Source: Sorghum bicolor (lineage: Eukaryota > Streptophyta > Magnoliopsida > Poales > Poaceae). From it: DNA of 64,000 nucleotides. Numbering within the stretch: position 1 is the stretch's first letter; each line of letters begins with the position of its first letter. Under the pieces are notes generated by a model, which worked only from the letters and a program-made list of their open reading frames with translations, did not search any database and was not told where the DNA came from. The stretch covers positions 3,149,997 through 3,213,996 of the forward strand of contig NC_012871.2 of NCBI RefSeq assembly GCF_000003195.3. Reading direction: 5' to 3'. Both the position numbers and the translations under genes were made by a program. This document shows, one piece after another, positions 25,501 through 36,713 of this stretch.

Positions 25501-26028
25501 ATTCTGACGCAACGCGACTTGCTTAGGAGGCAAGGAAAGGAGCGTGAATTTAAGTTTCACCGGACTTCCAAACGTAAAAATCAATTAGGAGGCAAGGAAC
25601 AGCACGTGATTTGATGAAAAGAAAAGGACACGAGCGCGCGCGTCTCCTATACAACTCATCAAAGGAGTCATGATTCACGAATGGAAGAGAGGAGAAAAAA
25701 AACGAAGGAACTGAATGAACAGGAAACACGTAATACAAGAGAGAATTTTTCGTGCTGGGTCTAATAATCTTCATCTTCAGAGGAGAAAAGAAGGAACTGA
25801 ATGGAACAGGAAACACGTAACAGAGAACGGGGTGAGAGAAACAGGGGCATGGTTTACCTGGGCGATCATCTTGTGCTTGAGGACCTTCTCCTTGTCGAGG
25901 ATCTTGATGGCGACATTCTCGCCGGTCTCGACGTTCCTGGCGAACTTGACCTTGGCGAAGGTGCCTTCGCCGAGGGTCCGGCCGAGCTCGTACCGCCCCA
26001 CCCGGGTCCGGCCCACGGACGCGCTCAT
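22540..26028 (-). CDS. CIPK23: CBL-interacting protein kinase, CIPK23-like (SnRK3)
   Basis: A Ser/Thr kinase activated by calcineurin B-like calcium sensors; CIPK23 relatives phosphorylate K+ and nitrate transporters (AKT1, HAK5, NRT1.1) at the plasma membrane. Fourteen coding exons join in frame: 26028-25858, 25236-25174, 24795-24724, 24630-24523, 24418-24338, 24171-24118, 24027-23902, 23807-23718, 23625-23506, 23420-23304, 23198-23082, 22989-22933, 22836-22762 and 22638-22540. Every one is a whole number of codons, giving 449 residues. Visible motifs are the Gly loop GEGTFAKV (20-27), Lys42, HRD 135-137, DFG 154-156, APE 181-183, the CBL-binding NAF motif (313-315), then the phosphatase-interaction region. 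No key residue is missing. The subtype call rests on remembered similarity to rice CIPK23; a close paralogue remains possible. Confidence 0.93.
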
Positions 26029-26600
26029 CTTCTTTCTTCCGGGGCTCCGGCGGCGGCCGGTGGAATCGGCGGAAAAAGACGGCGCCGGCCTTTACGGACG
26101 ACGTACGTACTAGATCCGAAAAAGGTGGACTGGTGCGCGCGGCGGCGGCGGCGGGCGGCGGGTCTAAGACCTTTTCTTGTCGCAGGGCCTCCACTGGACG
26201 AACAGCTCCTGGTGCTCCTCGCCTTGCTGCCGATGCCGCATCAGGCCTCGCCTCGCTCTGCTCGCTCGCTCGCTCACTGGTGTGTCAGTGCAGCCGCTGC
26301 GCGCTGCGGCATGGGACGGCAGGGGATCGGCAGGTGGCGGTCGGAGGCAGGGGGAGAGAGGGTAGTGGTGGCTGGCGATGGTGGTGGTGGTGGGTCGGGT
26401 AGCGGAGGCGAGGAGGAGAAGGGGAGCTGGGTATCTATAGGCGAGGTGAGGGAGGCAGGGGGGGTTGGGATGGGAGGGAGGATCGGGGGGACGGGGAGAG
26501 GAGGAAAGCGCGGTCGCGTCGCGTCGGGGCCGGACGGGAGTCGGGACGGCAGGCGTGGCGTGGCGCCTTCCGCGAGCCTTCTCCGCTCTCCCCTCATTTA
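26029..26600 (-). promoter_or_regulatory. CIPK 5' UTR and promoter
   Basis: Strongly pyrimidine-rich on the minus strand. A TATAGATA box lies at 26432-26439, about 400 bp before the ATG, which predicts a leader of about 370 nt. Long plus-strand open frames here are low-complexity Gly/Arg products of the GC-rich leader. Confidence 0.5.
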
Positions 26601-26739
26601 CCGCGCGCGTCCGTGTGGTTACCGCGTGGTTAATGCTAATGGTAAACTTAGGCCTATAAAAAAATGGTAAACTTGTAGGGCTACATTTTTTATCATTTTA
26701 TTTTTTATATATTTATATTATAGAAAAATATATCTACTT

Positions 26740-26988
26740 ACTATCAGATTTAGAAATCGTTTTGGACAAGATTTAGGTCAAACATTTTGGGAATATAAAT
26801 CATCAATAACTTTTAAATTATAGAGTTTACAAATGTGAAAATTATATGAATAGATTTGTTTTAAAAAATAAAAGTATATATATATATATTATTTTTTCTA
26901 AATATTTTTATAAAAATAAGATGTCAAAATTGTGTTTTATAGACCGTGTCGCTGTCCTAAACGACTTCTAAATCCTATACGGAGAAAG
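26740..26988. mobile_element. Stowaway-like MITE upstream of the CIPK gene
   Basis: The right end reads CTATACGGAGAAAG followed by TA. The interior is a diverged inverse of the element at 57149-57400 (shared GTCCTAAACGACTT and GGGAATATAAATCAT blocks). The left limit is approximate. Confidence 0.5.
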
Positions 26989-27119
26989 TATGTATGTAAT
27001 TAGTTCTTGTAGGACTGAAGTATTCATTGTTCACTATTATAGACGTTGGATAAATTGTTGTAGCAATTCGATTCTCCGGAAAAGAAACACTCTTTTAAGT
27101 GGGGGGGGATAAGTTTGTT

Positions 27120-27791
27120 TAGGACCAATAGTATAATCATGTGTGTCTAGAGCAAAGAAGCATAATCGTGATCCGCTGATGGTGACGGTGTGGGCCTGGG
27201 GGACCAAATTGTTGGGGGCACTCCCATGGTTTCACTTGACCTCGGTTGATCCTCCACAAGTTAAAAACAAAAGGGTAATAATAACACACGGGAAACCATC
27301 TGTGTGTGCTCTTGGAGAGGATCAAATTGAGGTGATGGATTTCTTGGATGAGAAGTGATATAGATGATGTGTCTCCCACGTTCCGTCCTTTGAAAAGGAG
27401 ACGTTTGTGACATGAATGAGGTGCTGGACTAGGGTAGGCTCTTCTACCTTTGTTTTCTTGCTCTGTATCCCGTTGTGCTCAATGTTTGGTGCTAGCATCT
27501 GGTAAAAAAAAAAAAGTTTGGTGCTAGAATGATGCGCACTAGGTTTTATATACGAGCAGTTTTGTTTCTGGCGTGACAGACGGTGTTTGTTGGTTTTTTC
27601 ACCTCGTCTCGATGCGTATGTTTGGTGCTACTAGCTCGTAAAATTGGGTATGACAAAAATTACATGTTACATGGACAACATGGTCCGTCACCATGTCTCA
27701 TAAACAAAATAGCAAGGCGTCCTTTTATATTATTGTGAAATCTTTGCAGGGAAAATAAGTACATTGTCAACCCAAGTTTTGTGTCCATATC

Positions 27792-27886
<95 letters not shown>

Positions 27887-29330
27887 CCATTGCTCTTCAT
27901 TTTTCATGGAATGATTTGTAGTCACTTCTTCCTTTAGGTCTTGGCACTACTACTTTTTCATCTTTAGCTTGTGTTAATTTAAAGTGACACTTAAAAGGGG
28001 ATCATAACATATATGATAGATATGTGCTTGCTTTAGATATGTGTTATCTAGTCTTTTTTTCTAGACATGTCTGTCATTCATGCACTTGTGTTGTGAAATG
28101 TTTGTTTTCCTTTTGTATGTTCAAGGTATATCTAGATTTATTGCCTTGATCTATAAGTAAGGACATAAATTAAATATAGATATTCAACTGTTGGATTTGC
28201 TCCAAGTCCAAACTAAATAATTAAATTCGTTTTTTTGTGCATGAGTGCAATGGATCTCATGGTTTTCATGATACATTGATTCTTAACATATATTATGTTA
28301 TTGCTTAAGAAAAATATAGTGAACTAAATTAGGACACGAGTATTCCTTAAGACAACCGACTATATTAGTATAGACAAACATTATATTTACAAATATGGAA
28401 AAAATTAAATTTCAATAAATTGGAAGGTTCTAAACAATATTCCTTAATGGTAAGTTCGTTCAGAATTTAACAAGCCTCCCTAAGTATGTAATGTTTAAGT
28501 TGGAGCTTTAAATTGGAGGAGCCTAGTTCTATCATGGTTGGCTTCAGTAAATCAAAGCTTAGGTGTAACACTGTAGTTTTCTCATTTCTCATCATGTTTT
28601 CACTTCACCTCAATTGATCCTCCATATATCAAATTATAAAAAAATGTTGTTTTATTTAGAGGATACGAAGATCCATAAAAGGCAGTGATTTCTTCCATAT
28701 AGGTCTTTGTGGTTTATGTCGTGAGTTGTTTGATGATGCAACCTTATCTCCTTTTTTGAAATGAAATATTCATGACATCTATATGACAACCTAGACTTGG
28801 TCAGGCTTTTCTATTTCGTCTTTCTTGTACCACTTTACTCAATGTTGGTGGTTTGTTTTTCAGCTTGACCATGTGACATTGGTTATGTCATGATTACAAA
28901 AACGAGTATGCAATTTTTTTTTCTTGTAGATGGCTTATTAGTGCATCACCCGTTTTTTTTTTAATTTGCAACAAGTGACTGCCAGCAACAAAAGAATGGA
29001 CCATTGTTTTTCATGACAAATAAGCATATCTGTCCAATAAATTGTGTCCATTATATTAGCTTGCCCATCACATATGATAGTATGTTTTACAAGTTGTCGT
29101 TTGGGTTTTTGTCTTTATTAGCATGGTGTACGTGTTTCATTTGTATTTTAGCATGTATTATGTTGTGTAGCTGGTATTCCAAAACAAACAAAACAAATAT
29201 GATAGATTGGCGCTTGTCTATGTCCAAGTGTATTTTGATCGGGTAATTATTATTAATTTGCAAGCTAGTGATCTAGATATGCTCCAGCTCTTTTGTCAAA
29301 AAGCCTCATGATACAGCACTTGTTCTATAA
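27120..29330. repeat. Highly diverged tandem repeat of about 1.4-kb units
   Basis: Blocks recur in the same order in two halves. TTTCACTTGACCTC..GATCCTCCA near 27230 is echoed near 28600. The GTAGGCTCTTCTACCTTTGT block near 27440 is echoed near 28810, and the ATATGATAGAT block near 28010 near 29200. Divergence is high and both units have gained indels. The nature of the repeat is unknown; no coding signal was found. Confidence 0.45.
27797..27883. repeat. Long (TA)n microsatellite
   Basis: More than 40 uninterrupted TA dinucleotides. The alternating Tyr/Ile open frame over it is an artefact. Confidence 0.95.
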
Positions 29331-29664
29331 GCAATAATACAATTCATTATTCCATTTTTCTAATTTTCGTAAGATAAGGTGGACAACAAGCATGTTAGCG
29401 TACAAGGAGCAAATTACCTCACCTTGAAATTAGATCGATATCACTATCACAAGTAAAGATGATAATATATAAGTTATCACCCAACATGCTAGAAGCGATA
29501 TATTAAAGTGAGATGTACGAAAATAAATTTAGCTACTGCTCCCATCTACAAATTCTCCATTTGACTTTTACACGGTTTGATGTGTATCTTTAACCACTAA
29601 TTTCTTCTAGAATATGTTCTTAAAAACATTCACTGTAAGAGACTTTGCAAGTATTTGTTTTTTG

Positions 29665-29712
29665 AAAAATCTGGAGGGGCAAAGCCCCTACAGTAAGAAT
29701 TTATTGAAAAAA
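29665..29712 (-). mobile_element. 3' tail of a truncated LINE
   Basis: On the minus strand this reads CTGTAGGGGC-TTTG-CCCCTCCAG followed by an A-rich tail. It is nearly the same hairpin and order as the 3' end of the full LINE at 43829-43863. It looks like a severely 5'-truncated insertion of the same or a related family. Confidence 0.6.
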
Positions 29713-29795
29713 CATAGGGCAACTGTCCGACTTTGCAAGTATTTTGAATACATATTGATACATATGACTTTGGCTTTGCAAGCTAAATAATATAC

Positions 29796-29936
29796 TCCAT
29801 CAATTCCAAAGTTTATAAGATATTTTAGGGTTTTTTAATACATAACTTTTGCTATGCACCTAGATATACACTATGCCTATATGCATAGTAAAAACTATGA
29901 ATTTAGAAACATTAAAACAAACTTAGAACAAAAGAA
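29796..29936. mobile_element. Degenerate Stowaway-like MITE
   Basis: It begins CTCCATCAATTCCAAAGTTTATAAG after TA and ends in a weak inverted copy before TA. The call is approximate. Confidence 0.35.
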
Positions 29937-30017
29937 GTATGTAATAGTTACTACTAATTAGAGTTTTAAAGGCTCGAACCAAATCTTGTTTGAAATAACT
30001 CTTGTCTATTGCCTTTA

Positions 30018-30256
30018 GGCCTTATTTAGTTGCACCCAAGATCCAAAATTTTTTCAAGATTCCCATCACATCAAATCTTGCGGCACATGCATGGAGCATT
30101 AAATATAGATAACAAATAACTAATTATATAGTTTGTGTGTAACTTATGAGTCAAATCTTTTAAACCTAGTTAGTCCACGGTTAGACAATAATTGCTAAAT
30201 AAAAACAAAAATACTACAGTGTCTAAAAACTTTTTACCCAGAAACTAAACAAGACG
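30018..30256. mobile_element. Tourist-like MITE
   Basis: GGCCTTATTTAGTT and inverted AACTAAACAAGACG-type ends with TTA duplicated at 30015-30017 and 30257-30259. The interior matches the other family copies. Confidence 0.8.
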
Positions 30257-30908
30257 TTAGCATATGGATTATTCAATTTTTTGAGTATCGAGCGAAGACT
30301 TGGTCTGTGTATACGACACCGTCACACTCCGCTTCCGTGCGACACTACTACTAGCTTAATTACTGGCAGCTAGTTATCCAACGGGATCAGTACTTGCATA
30401 CGTAATGTACTATGCGAAGAAGAAAATTGGCATCCGATCGATCGAGACGTACTTTTGAACACGTACGAGAGTGCATACGTAGTATAGGTCCGGCGTTCAA
30501 TGCATAAGAGCCAGCCAATCCCGAATCTATTCGTGATAACTCTGTGTAAGGACGTAATGCAATGTGTCTGGTGTGCATCATGGAAGGGTTGTGCTAGCTC
30601 TTCTCGATCACTCCGTATTATTAACCATCTTCTCCTATCCTTATAAATTACTGCTTGCCCTTTTTAACTTCGATTTAAAAATAATTGAATAATATTTTTG
30701 GGCCAGGCAATTTCTAGATAACTCTGTGTAAGCTTGACCCTAAGGTGAAGCCATTTTTTTGGACTTCGGCAGCCCTGCGGGCTTTGGCGCCGGAGCCCGT
30801 AGAGAAGCCACTGCAGGAGCCACGCCGAACGAGCTCTAAAGCACGGGTTAGGCTAGTCCCATGCAGACATATCGAATTTACTCAAACTCTACGTTAATCT
30901 TAAGATCT
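30257..30908. other. Intergenic, nothing recognised
   Basis: Mixed-composition sequence without a coding, RNA or clear transposon signal. Confidence 0.4.
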
Positions 30909-31145
30909 ACTCCCTCTATCCCTTTTTAATTATCGCTTGCGCTTCCCAAAAAATAACTGCCGACAATTATATATTAAAAAATATTAATATTTATAATACA
31001 TAATTAGTATCATTAGAAAGATCTTTGAATCTAGTTTTTTAACAAATTTATTTGAAGATACAAATGTTGCACGTATTTTTCAACAAATCGAGTCAAACTT
31101 GTGGTACGCACACCAACGGCGACAATTAAAAAGGGATAGAGGGAG
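30909..31145. mobile_element. Stowaway MITE
   Basis: Nearly perfect terminal inverted repeats (CTCCCTCTATCCCTTTTTAA and its complement) flanked by TA at 30907-30908 and 31146-31147, the Tc1/mariner (Stowaway) signature. Confidence 0.9.
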
Positions 31146-31199
31146 TATGTATTAATATAAGGATGAGAATATATTTATGCTATGTTTCAAAAAAACAGA

Positions 31200-32394
31200 G
31201 AACCTGTTTGGAGCCCATGGTTTAAAGTTTAGTTGACTAAAATACTAAAGTTTTTAGACAACCAAATTTTAGCCATTAAACTTTAGATCATAGGGTAGTT
31301 CAGATCATAGTAGGCTAAAATTTTAGCCACTAAACAGAAATTTTCTCACCCAAAAATATTATTCAATTGTTTTTAGACTAAAAAGGAACAAGCAATCTGA
31401 CCTAGCCTAGGTTGAACACACCTCAACCCTCAGCCCATTCAAAAAATAGGCCTAACGTTTTGTTCACTTGAGCTATTGAATCTGTCAGAGTGCTTTTCTC
31501 TCGTAATAAACCAGTGAACAATACTTCTAGTTATAATTTTTTTGCCAAGCGAACAAGTTTGCTCACATGCACAGAATTTAGATCAGAAATCAATCAATCA
31601 GAGATTTTTTGTTTGTTGGTTCAAGTCCACACAAAATGCTTAGCTCTAGATTACTAGTTACCATAGTTATACCCCTGCCGACGGATAAATCACCTACCAT
31701 CAGTGGTGGAGTTTGGGCATGAAACGAGAAATGTGAGACATCTTCTAGATACATGCACAAAGATGATACTGGCACGTGTCAGTATTGGTTATTTCTAGAT
31801 TGCTGGGAGCTGAATCTGTCGGTTAGTTATTTCAGTTACTTAATTGTTCACAGACCAACCACTGTGCCGCAACTGGCTGCTAATCTGGTGACCAAAGCTG
31901 ATTCCGTCCTTCCATTTTTTTAGTCAATTCAAAATATACGAGTCGTCGTACCTTGTCTGTCTGTTATGTTATTTGGAAACCGTCGCGCTTACACTTATAA
32001 TGCACATGTCTGTATGCGTCATCCTTATCCGGCAAAACAAGAAAAAAAAAATCATCTATCGTCTCGTAGTCACTCTCCGTCCGTCGATCGATCTGCGTAC
32101 TTTAGGTCAAATTTGCACGACGATAAGCTTGTTCTATATAAACAGGAAAAAAATTGAGCTACGAATGAGTACGTTTTCCAGTTTCAGAGATAGCATCTTC
32201 AGTTGGACATGGGCTGGACATCGGTCACTTCAGGCTAGCGCCGATCGCCGCCGCCGCCGCCGGCGACCACGACGACGACGGTATACCAGAGGTAGCGAAG
32301 TCAAGAACTGCTGCTGCAACTGCAAGAGCACACAACCCAAAGCCCTACATATATATGATGCTGGCTCCTCTAGTACAACCTGAGTATGTATCTG
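31200..32394. other. Intergenic with MITE remnants
   Basis: At 31200-31350 a TTTAGT/ACTAAA-rich inverted segment resembles a decayed MITE. At 31455-31560 there is a short hAT-like MITE remnant (GTTCACTTGAGC, inverted GCCAAGCGAAC). A (CGC)n stretch lies near 32246. Open frames at 31973-32383 show no known domain. Confidence 0.35.
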
Positions 32395-32636
32395 GGCCTT
32401 GTTTAGTTCCCAAAAAATTTTGTAAAATTTTTCAGATTTTTCGTCACATCAAATCTTTAGACGCAGGCATGAAATATTAAATATAGACGAAAATAAAAAC
32501 TAATTGCACAGTTTGGTCGAAATTGACGAGACAAATCTTTTGATCTAGTTAGTTTATGATTGGACAATATTTGTCAAATACAAACGAAAGTGCTACTATT
32601 TCTATTTTGCAAATTTTTTTGAAACTAAACAAGGCC
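32395..32636. mobile_element. Tourist-like MITE
   Basis: GGCCTTGTTTAGTTCC and inverted AACTAAACAAGGCC ends. The triplet CTG is duplicated at 32392-32394 and 32637-32639. The ends are well preserved, so this is a relatively young copy. Confidence 0.9.
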
Positions 32637-33025
32637 CTGATAAAACCAAACCCATCATTACAATACGTTATCCTTACAAAACGCTAATTGGCGAAAATAT
32701 CAATGATGAAAGCCAGACTGCATTGTTATCCAGTTTTGGCTGAGAGATGACTGGCTAACTAACGACGGGATACATCGGCTAGCTAGCTGGGCCACGTATA
32801 CGCTACTAGTTCGATCATATATATTTTAAGTCAATAATTGTGCAGTTAATTATTTTAAATCTCTGTTCCTATGTATGACTTTTGAAAGTCCCTGTCAACT
32901 GGATCTATCATTTCCACCAAATCCATAGCTTGCTTATGCTGGACTATTATGGGCATGTACACTTGCCCGTACACGCACAAGCACTTTTGCAGGACAAAAT
33001 GAAGTAGCGCCTCCATGTAATATAT
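32637..33025. other. Intergenic, nothing recognised
   Basis: AT-rich spacer between two MITEs, with no supported feature. Confidence 0.4.
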
Positions 33026-33346
33026 AGACTTGTTTAGCCCAAAAAGTTTTCACTCATCCCATCAAAAATTTGAACACATACATGGAGTATTAAACATAGA
33101 TAAAAAATAAACAAATTACACAGTTTGGTTAGAAATCATAAGACGAATCTTTTAAGTCTAGTTAATCCATGATTAGACTTAAGTGCTATAGTGACTTATA
33201 TGTGCTAATGATGGATTAAATTTGTCTCGTTGTTTCTAGGCGAGTTATGTAATTAGTTTTTTATTAGTATCCGAACACCCCTTCCGACATCCTATGAAAC
33301 ATCTAATGTATCACCAAAAAATTTTCACTCCCAAACTAAACAAGGC
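33026..33346. mobile_element. Tourist-like MITE, long variant
   Basis: A copy of the long variant seen at 72-415 (shared TAAGTGCTA...GTGCTAATGATGGATTAA section). The left end is degenerate (ACTTGTTTAGCCC) and the right end is ACTAAACAAGGCT. No clean duplication is visible. Confidence 0.65.
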
Positions 33347-35386
33347 TCTAGATAGGCCGAGATGCATGGTGTTGTATAGTACATGCAATATAAATATAAG
33401 GACAAATCTATTTTTGACCATCAATCAGTCGCTTGGATTTGATTTCGACCACCGAACTTAAAAACCAGAAATCTTTAGGCATTGTACTGTCAAAATCATT
33501 TACATTTGCCATTCACCTAGTTTTAACTGTGGTTTTGCTAACTTGGATGACAAGTGACAATGGGGCCCACTCATCAGAGCTCTCTCCCCCCTCCCATGCC
33601 ATTCCTCTTTACACTGGAATTGTAGCTGACTTCACTTGGGCACCGTCGCTACCTCCTCACTCTCTACTCCAGCATAGCCTCCCTCCTCCTCCCGCCTCTT
33701 GGCCCACGTCGACAAAGTACATATGGACCACCACACACATGGTGGTGGAGCACCAAGAGTACTTTGCTATGACCATCACTGTGTCCCCAAGCTGGGCACC
33801 TATTTCGCTAGCCACACTAGCTTCCACGTTGTGACTAATGACATTAGGACCAACACAAGGGACTTGGAGGCACACAAGGTGTTGGAGGAAAGAGTATCAA
33901 GGTGGATGTAGTTGTGGCGAGGCATAAATGAAGGTGGAGGAAGCGGGTGGCTACACTAGGCACGAGCATTGCAGCCGCGTGTAGGAATGTATACAAGCTT
34001 AGTCAGGGAGCACGGTGAAAAGTGAATTTTCAGCTTTGATTCAAGCATTGGTGCATTAATGTGATCCACGAATGTTGGGTATGCAAGAAGCCAGTGGTGC
34101 GTTGGTGATGGTTGGAGGAAGATAGGGCTCAAGGGGAGGCAGAGGGGAGCTTGCATTAGATGGTGTGTGCTCTTCATCCAAGAAGGAAGAATGGGAAAAA
34201 GGAAAAGCAGGAGGAAGGGAGAGAGAGAAAGAGAAGAGAAGAGGAATAGATGAGGTGGAAGCCGGTGATCGAGTGGGTCCATGTCAGAAAAACCCACTCT
34301 AAAAATCGATTTAATTTGGGATGAGGAGTATTTAATTTCACGACATTTCTGTCTGAATAATTTAATTCTTATATTTGTCTTATTTAATTGATTTTTTATG
34401 TTTAACCAAAATTTTAAAAAGAGCATAATATTTATGACACAAAATATGCACATTATAAAATAGATATATATTTATGGTGTATATAATTATACTAATTTGG
34501 TTTCACAATGTTTTTTATAAATTCGGAGACAACTTTAAAAATTAATTAATTTAGGTATGAAAAGAGTACAAAACTATGAATTATATAGGGCCCGTACGTA
34601 TACTTGTCCGTACGTGCATAAAAATGCAAGGATTTTGCAGGACGATACGGACATCCAAGCGTGCATTATTATTGTTGTAATCAAACATATTAGTTATTAT
34701 ATGTTCATGACAAGCTATTTGTTTATTTTTTATAAACTAATTAGGCGATTCTAATAAGAACCATATGTTTAGGAATGTACATATGTCCCTAGTTAGCAAA
34801 AACGTGTACATCATCATAACCACACTTTTTGAGACAAGCATTGTACTTACATGTATTTGACCTTCAACGCATTATATCTTAAAGGCTTATTCGAAAATGA
34901 CCACCCGTTAAGAGATAATCGCACATGTATGTATCGATGTTAAAAAAAAGCAAGGCACACCGGCCACTTCCCACATTTTTATTTCCTCGAACTTAAACAT
35001 AGTACAACAATGACAGTAATCAAAGTTAATTTATACTACTCTTCTCTGAAAAAGTTCATAATTAGCCTTATGGGAGTTGTTAATTACTTCAAGTCATAAT
35101 TAAGCATTCGGTCCAAATCTTTGGCGTGCAACTGATTGATGCAACCAAAGCTGGGTACATGGAGAATATTCAAGAGTAGGTTAAACACCTCCTTCCAATG
35201 CAACTTGTATTATTGCTAGTCTAAATTCGCAACAATCATTGTACTAAAAAACGTCTACTAGAGGAAACAGATAGCTACATGATAGAAAAAGGTTAATTGT
35301 TAGCATCAGTTCTAAGTCTACACTGCTGGAGTAATGCAGAGTATTCTACAACACCGATGCAATTACGACTTCTCCATTGCTATATA
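33347..35386. other. Intergenic; no supported gene
   Basis: Open frames at 33433-33834 (+) and 33956-34453 (-) are long for the region. They have Pro/Ser-rich or low-complexity composition and no known domain. The preceding GACCACCGAACTTAAAA-type text recalls a dispersed grass repeat. Confidence 0.35.
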
Positions 35387-35638
35387 CTCCGTGTCTGAAA
35401 ATAACTACATATCTCATTTTTTGAGAAATTGATTTTTTTAATTTTGATTGGATTTATAAAAAATATTATCAATATATATGTATCTCCTAATAAGTTTAAT
35501 ATTATGTTATCAATATAATAATAATTATTACTCATCATAAATATTAGTATTATATATATATATATATTTGGTCAAATTTAAGAAAAATTTAGCTTCTTAA
35601 AAAAATGAGTTGTGCATTTATTTTTCGAACCAAGGGAG
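35387..35638. mobile_element. Stowaway-like MITE
   Basis: It begins CTCCGTGTCTGAAAATAACT and ends in the inverted TTTTTCGAACCAAGGGAG, with TA on both sides. Confidence 0.6.
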
Positions 35639-36594
35639 TACAATGTCACTAGGCTCTTGATACCGACGCCTAATGAAATAAGTAGCTATTGCCTTAAATG
35701 TAAATTCTCCTTGACCACATTTTACTTTTGGGAGTAGCTCACAAAACAAGACCAAGAATAAACAAAAGCAAGCATCACCATTTTTGCCATCTACGGTCAT
35801 AAAAGCTATCGTTTGGAATACGAATTACTAACACTTTAAAATTACAAACACCAATGGCGTTTTCATTATTTAGATTAAAAACATAAAAGTGCTATGTGTA
35901 AAACTGTATTGAAAAAGACTTTCAAATCTCATAAGCTTGAAGGGTATTAGGAATATATTCTAAAAAATTGTAGTGGTAAAAAAAATGAAATGAATATTGT
36001 GCAAAGTCAAGTCAATGTGAGCTTAATTACAAAATTGAGTACCTATAAATATTATAGAGGGCATCAAATCGGTGTTCCATATTTTGATTTGGCACTATTT
36101 AACATCATCATGACTGACTAATAAAAAGTGATACCTAACTATTTTCAGTTGTTATCAAATATATATATATATATCCTTGGTAAATATAATATATATGTTG
36201 ATTCAAGCTATTTGTTTCTGTATGTTGTACTTGTTCTTTATTTGCTATAGTGTAAGGTGTATATGGTTTCACGTGTTAAATAAGTAGCATATTTCTTTCA
36301 TGGGTTGGTTGTCATATACGGTACATTTTCAATTTGGATGGGCTAATTTCCATGTGTGATGTACAGTATAAAACTAGCAGAGAACCAACACAATACGATC
36401 AAAGATTCATTTTTTAATTTAGATGCGCTAATTTCTTTGTGTGATGTATAAAACCGGCCGAGACCTACAGTATCTAAAGAGGTGCAGGCATGATTCTACG
36501 TGTAGCCTACATAGTGGGCAGATCCCTCGTTGACGACCTCCGAGCTTCTAATCTGTTAGTGATCTAGATTCATTTTTGAATGGCAGGCCAACTC
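35639..36594. other. Intergenic, with a short (TA)n run
   Basis: AT-rich sequence without a recognised gene up to the LINE target site. A short TA run lies near 36160. Confidence 0.4.
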
Positions 36595-36713
36595 AAGAAT
36601 AGATATAACAAGTGCTCCATCTGATAAAAAATTCAAGCAAGGGGCGGCAGAGGGGCCGAGAAGGAAACAGTGAGCGTGCCGGCCTCTGGCCTGAGTAAGT
36701 CCTCCCCTCCCCC

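Noticed and set aside
25801..26670. Plus-strand open frame of 289 residues
   Set aside because: Antisense to CIPK exon 1 and its GC-rich leader; the composition is Gly/Arg-rich low complexity.
27660..27890. Minus-strand open frame of 76 residues
   Set aside because: Low-complexity translation of a (TA)n microsatellite.
33433..33834. Open frame of 133 residues
   Set aside because: Pro/Ser-rich with no family signal, in a repeat-like context; coding status not supportable.
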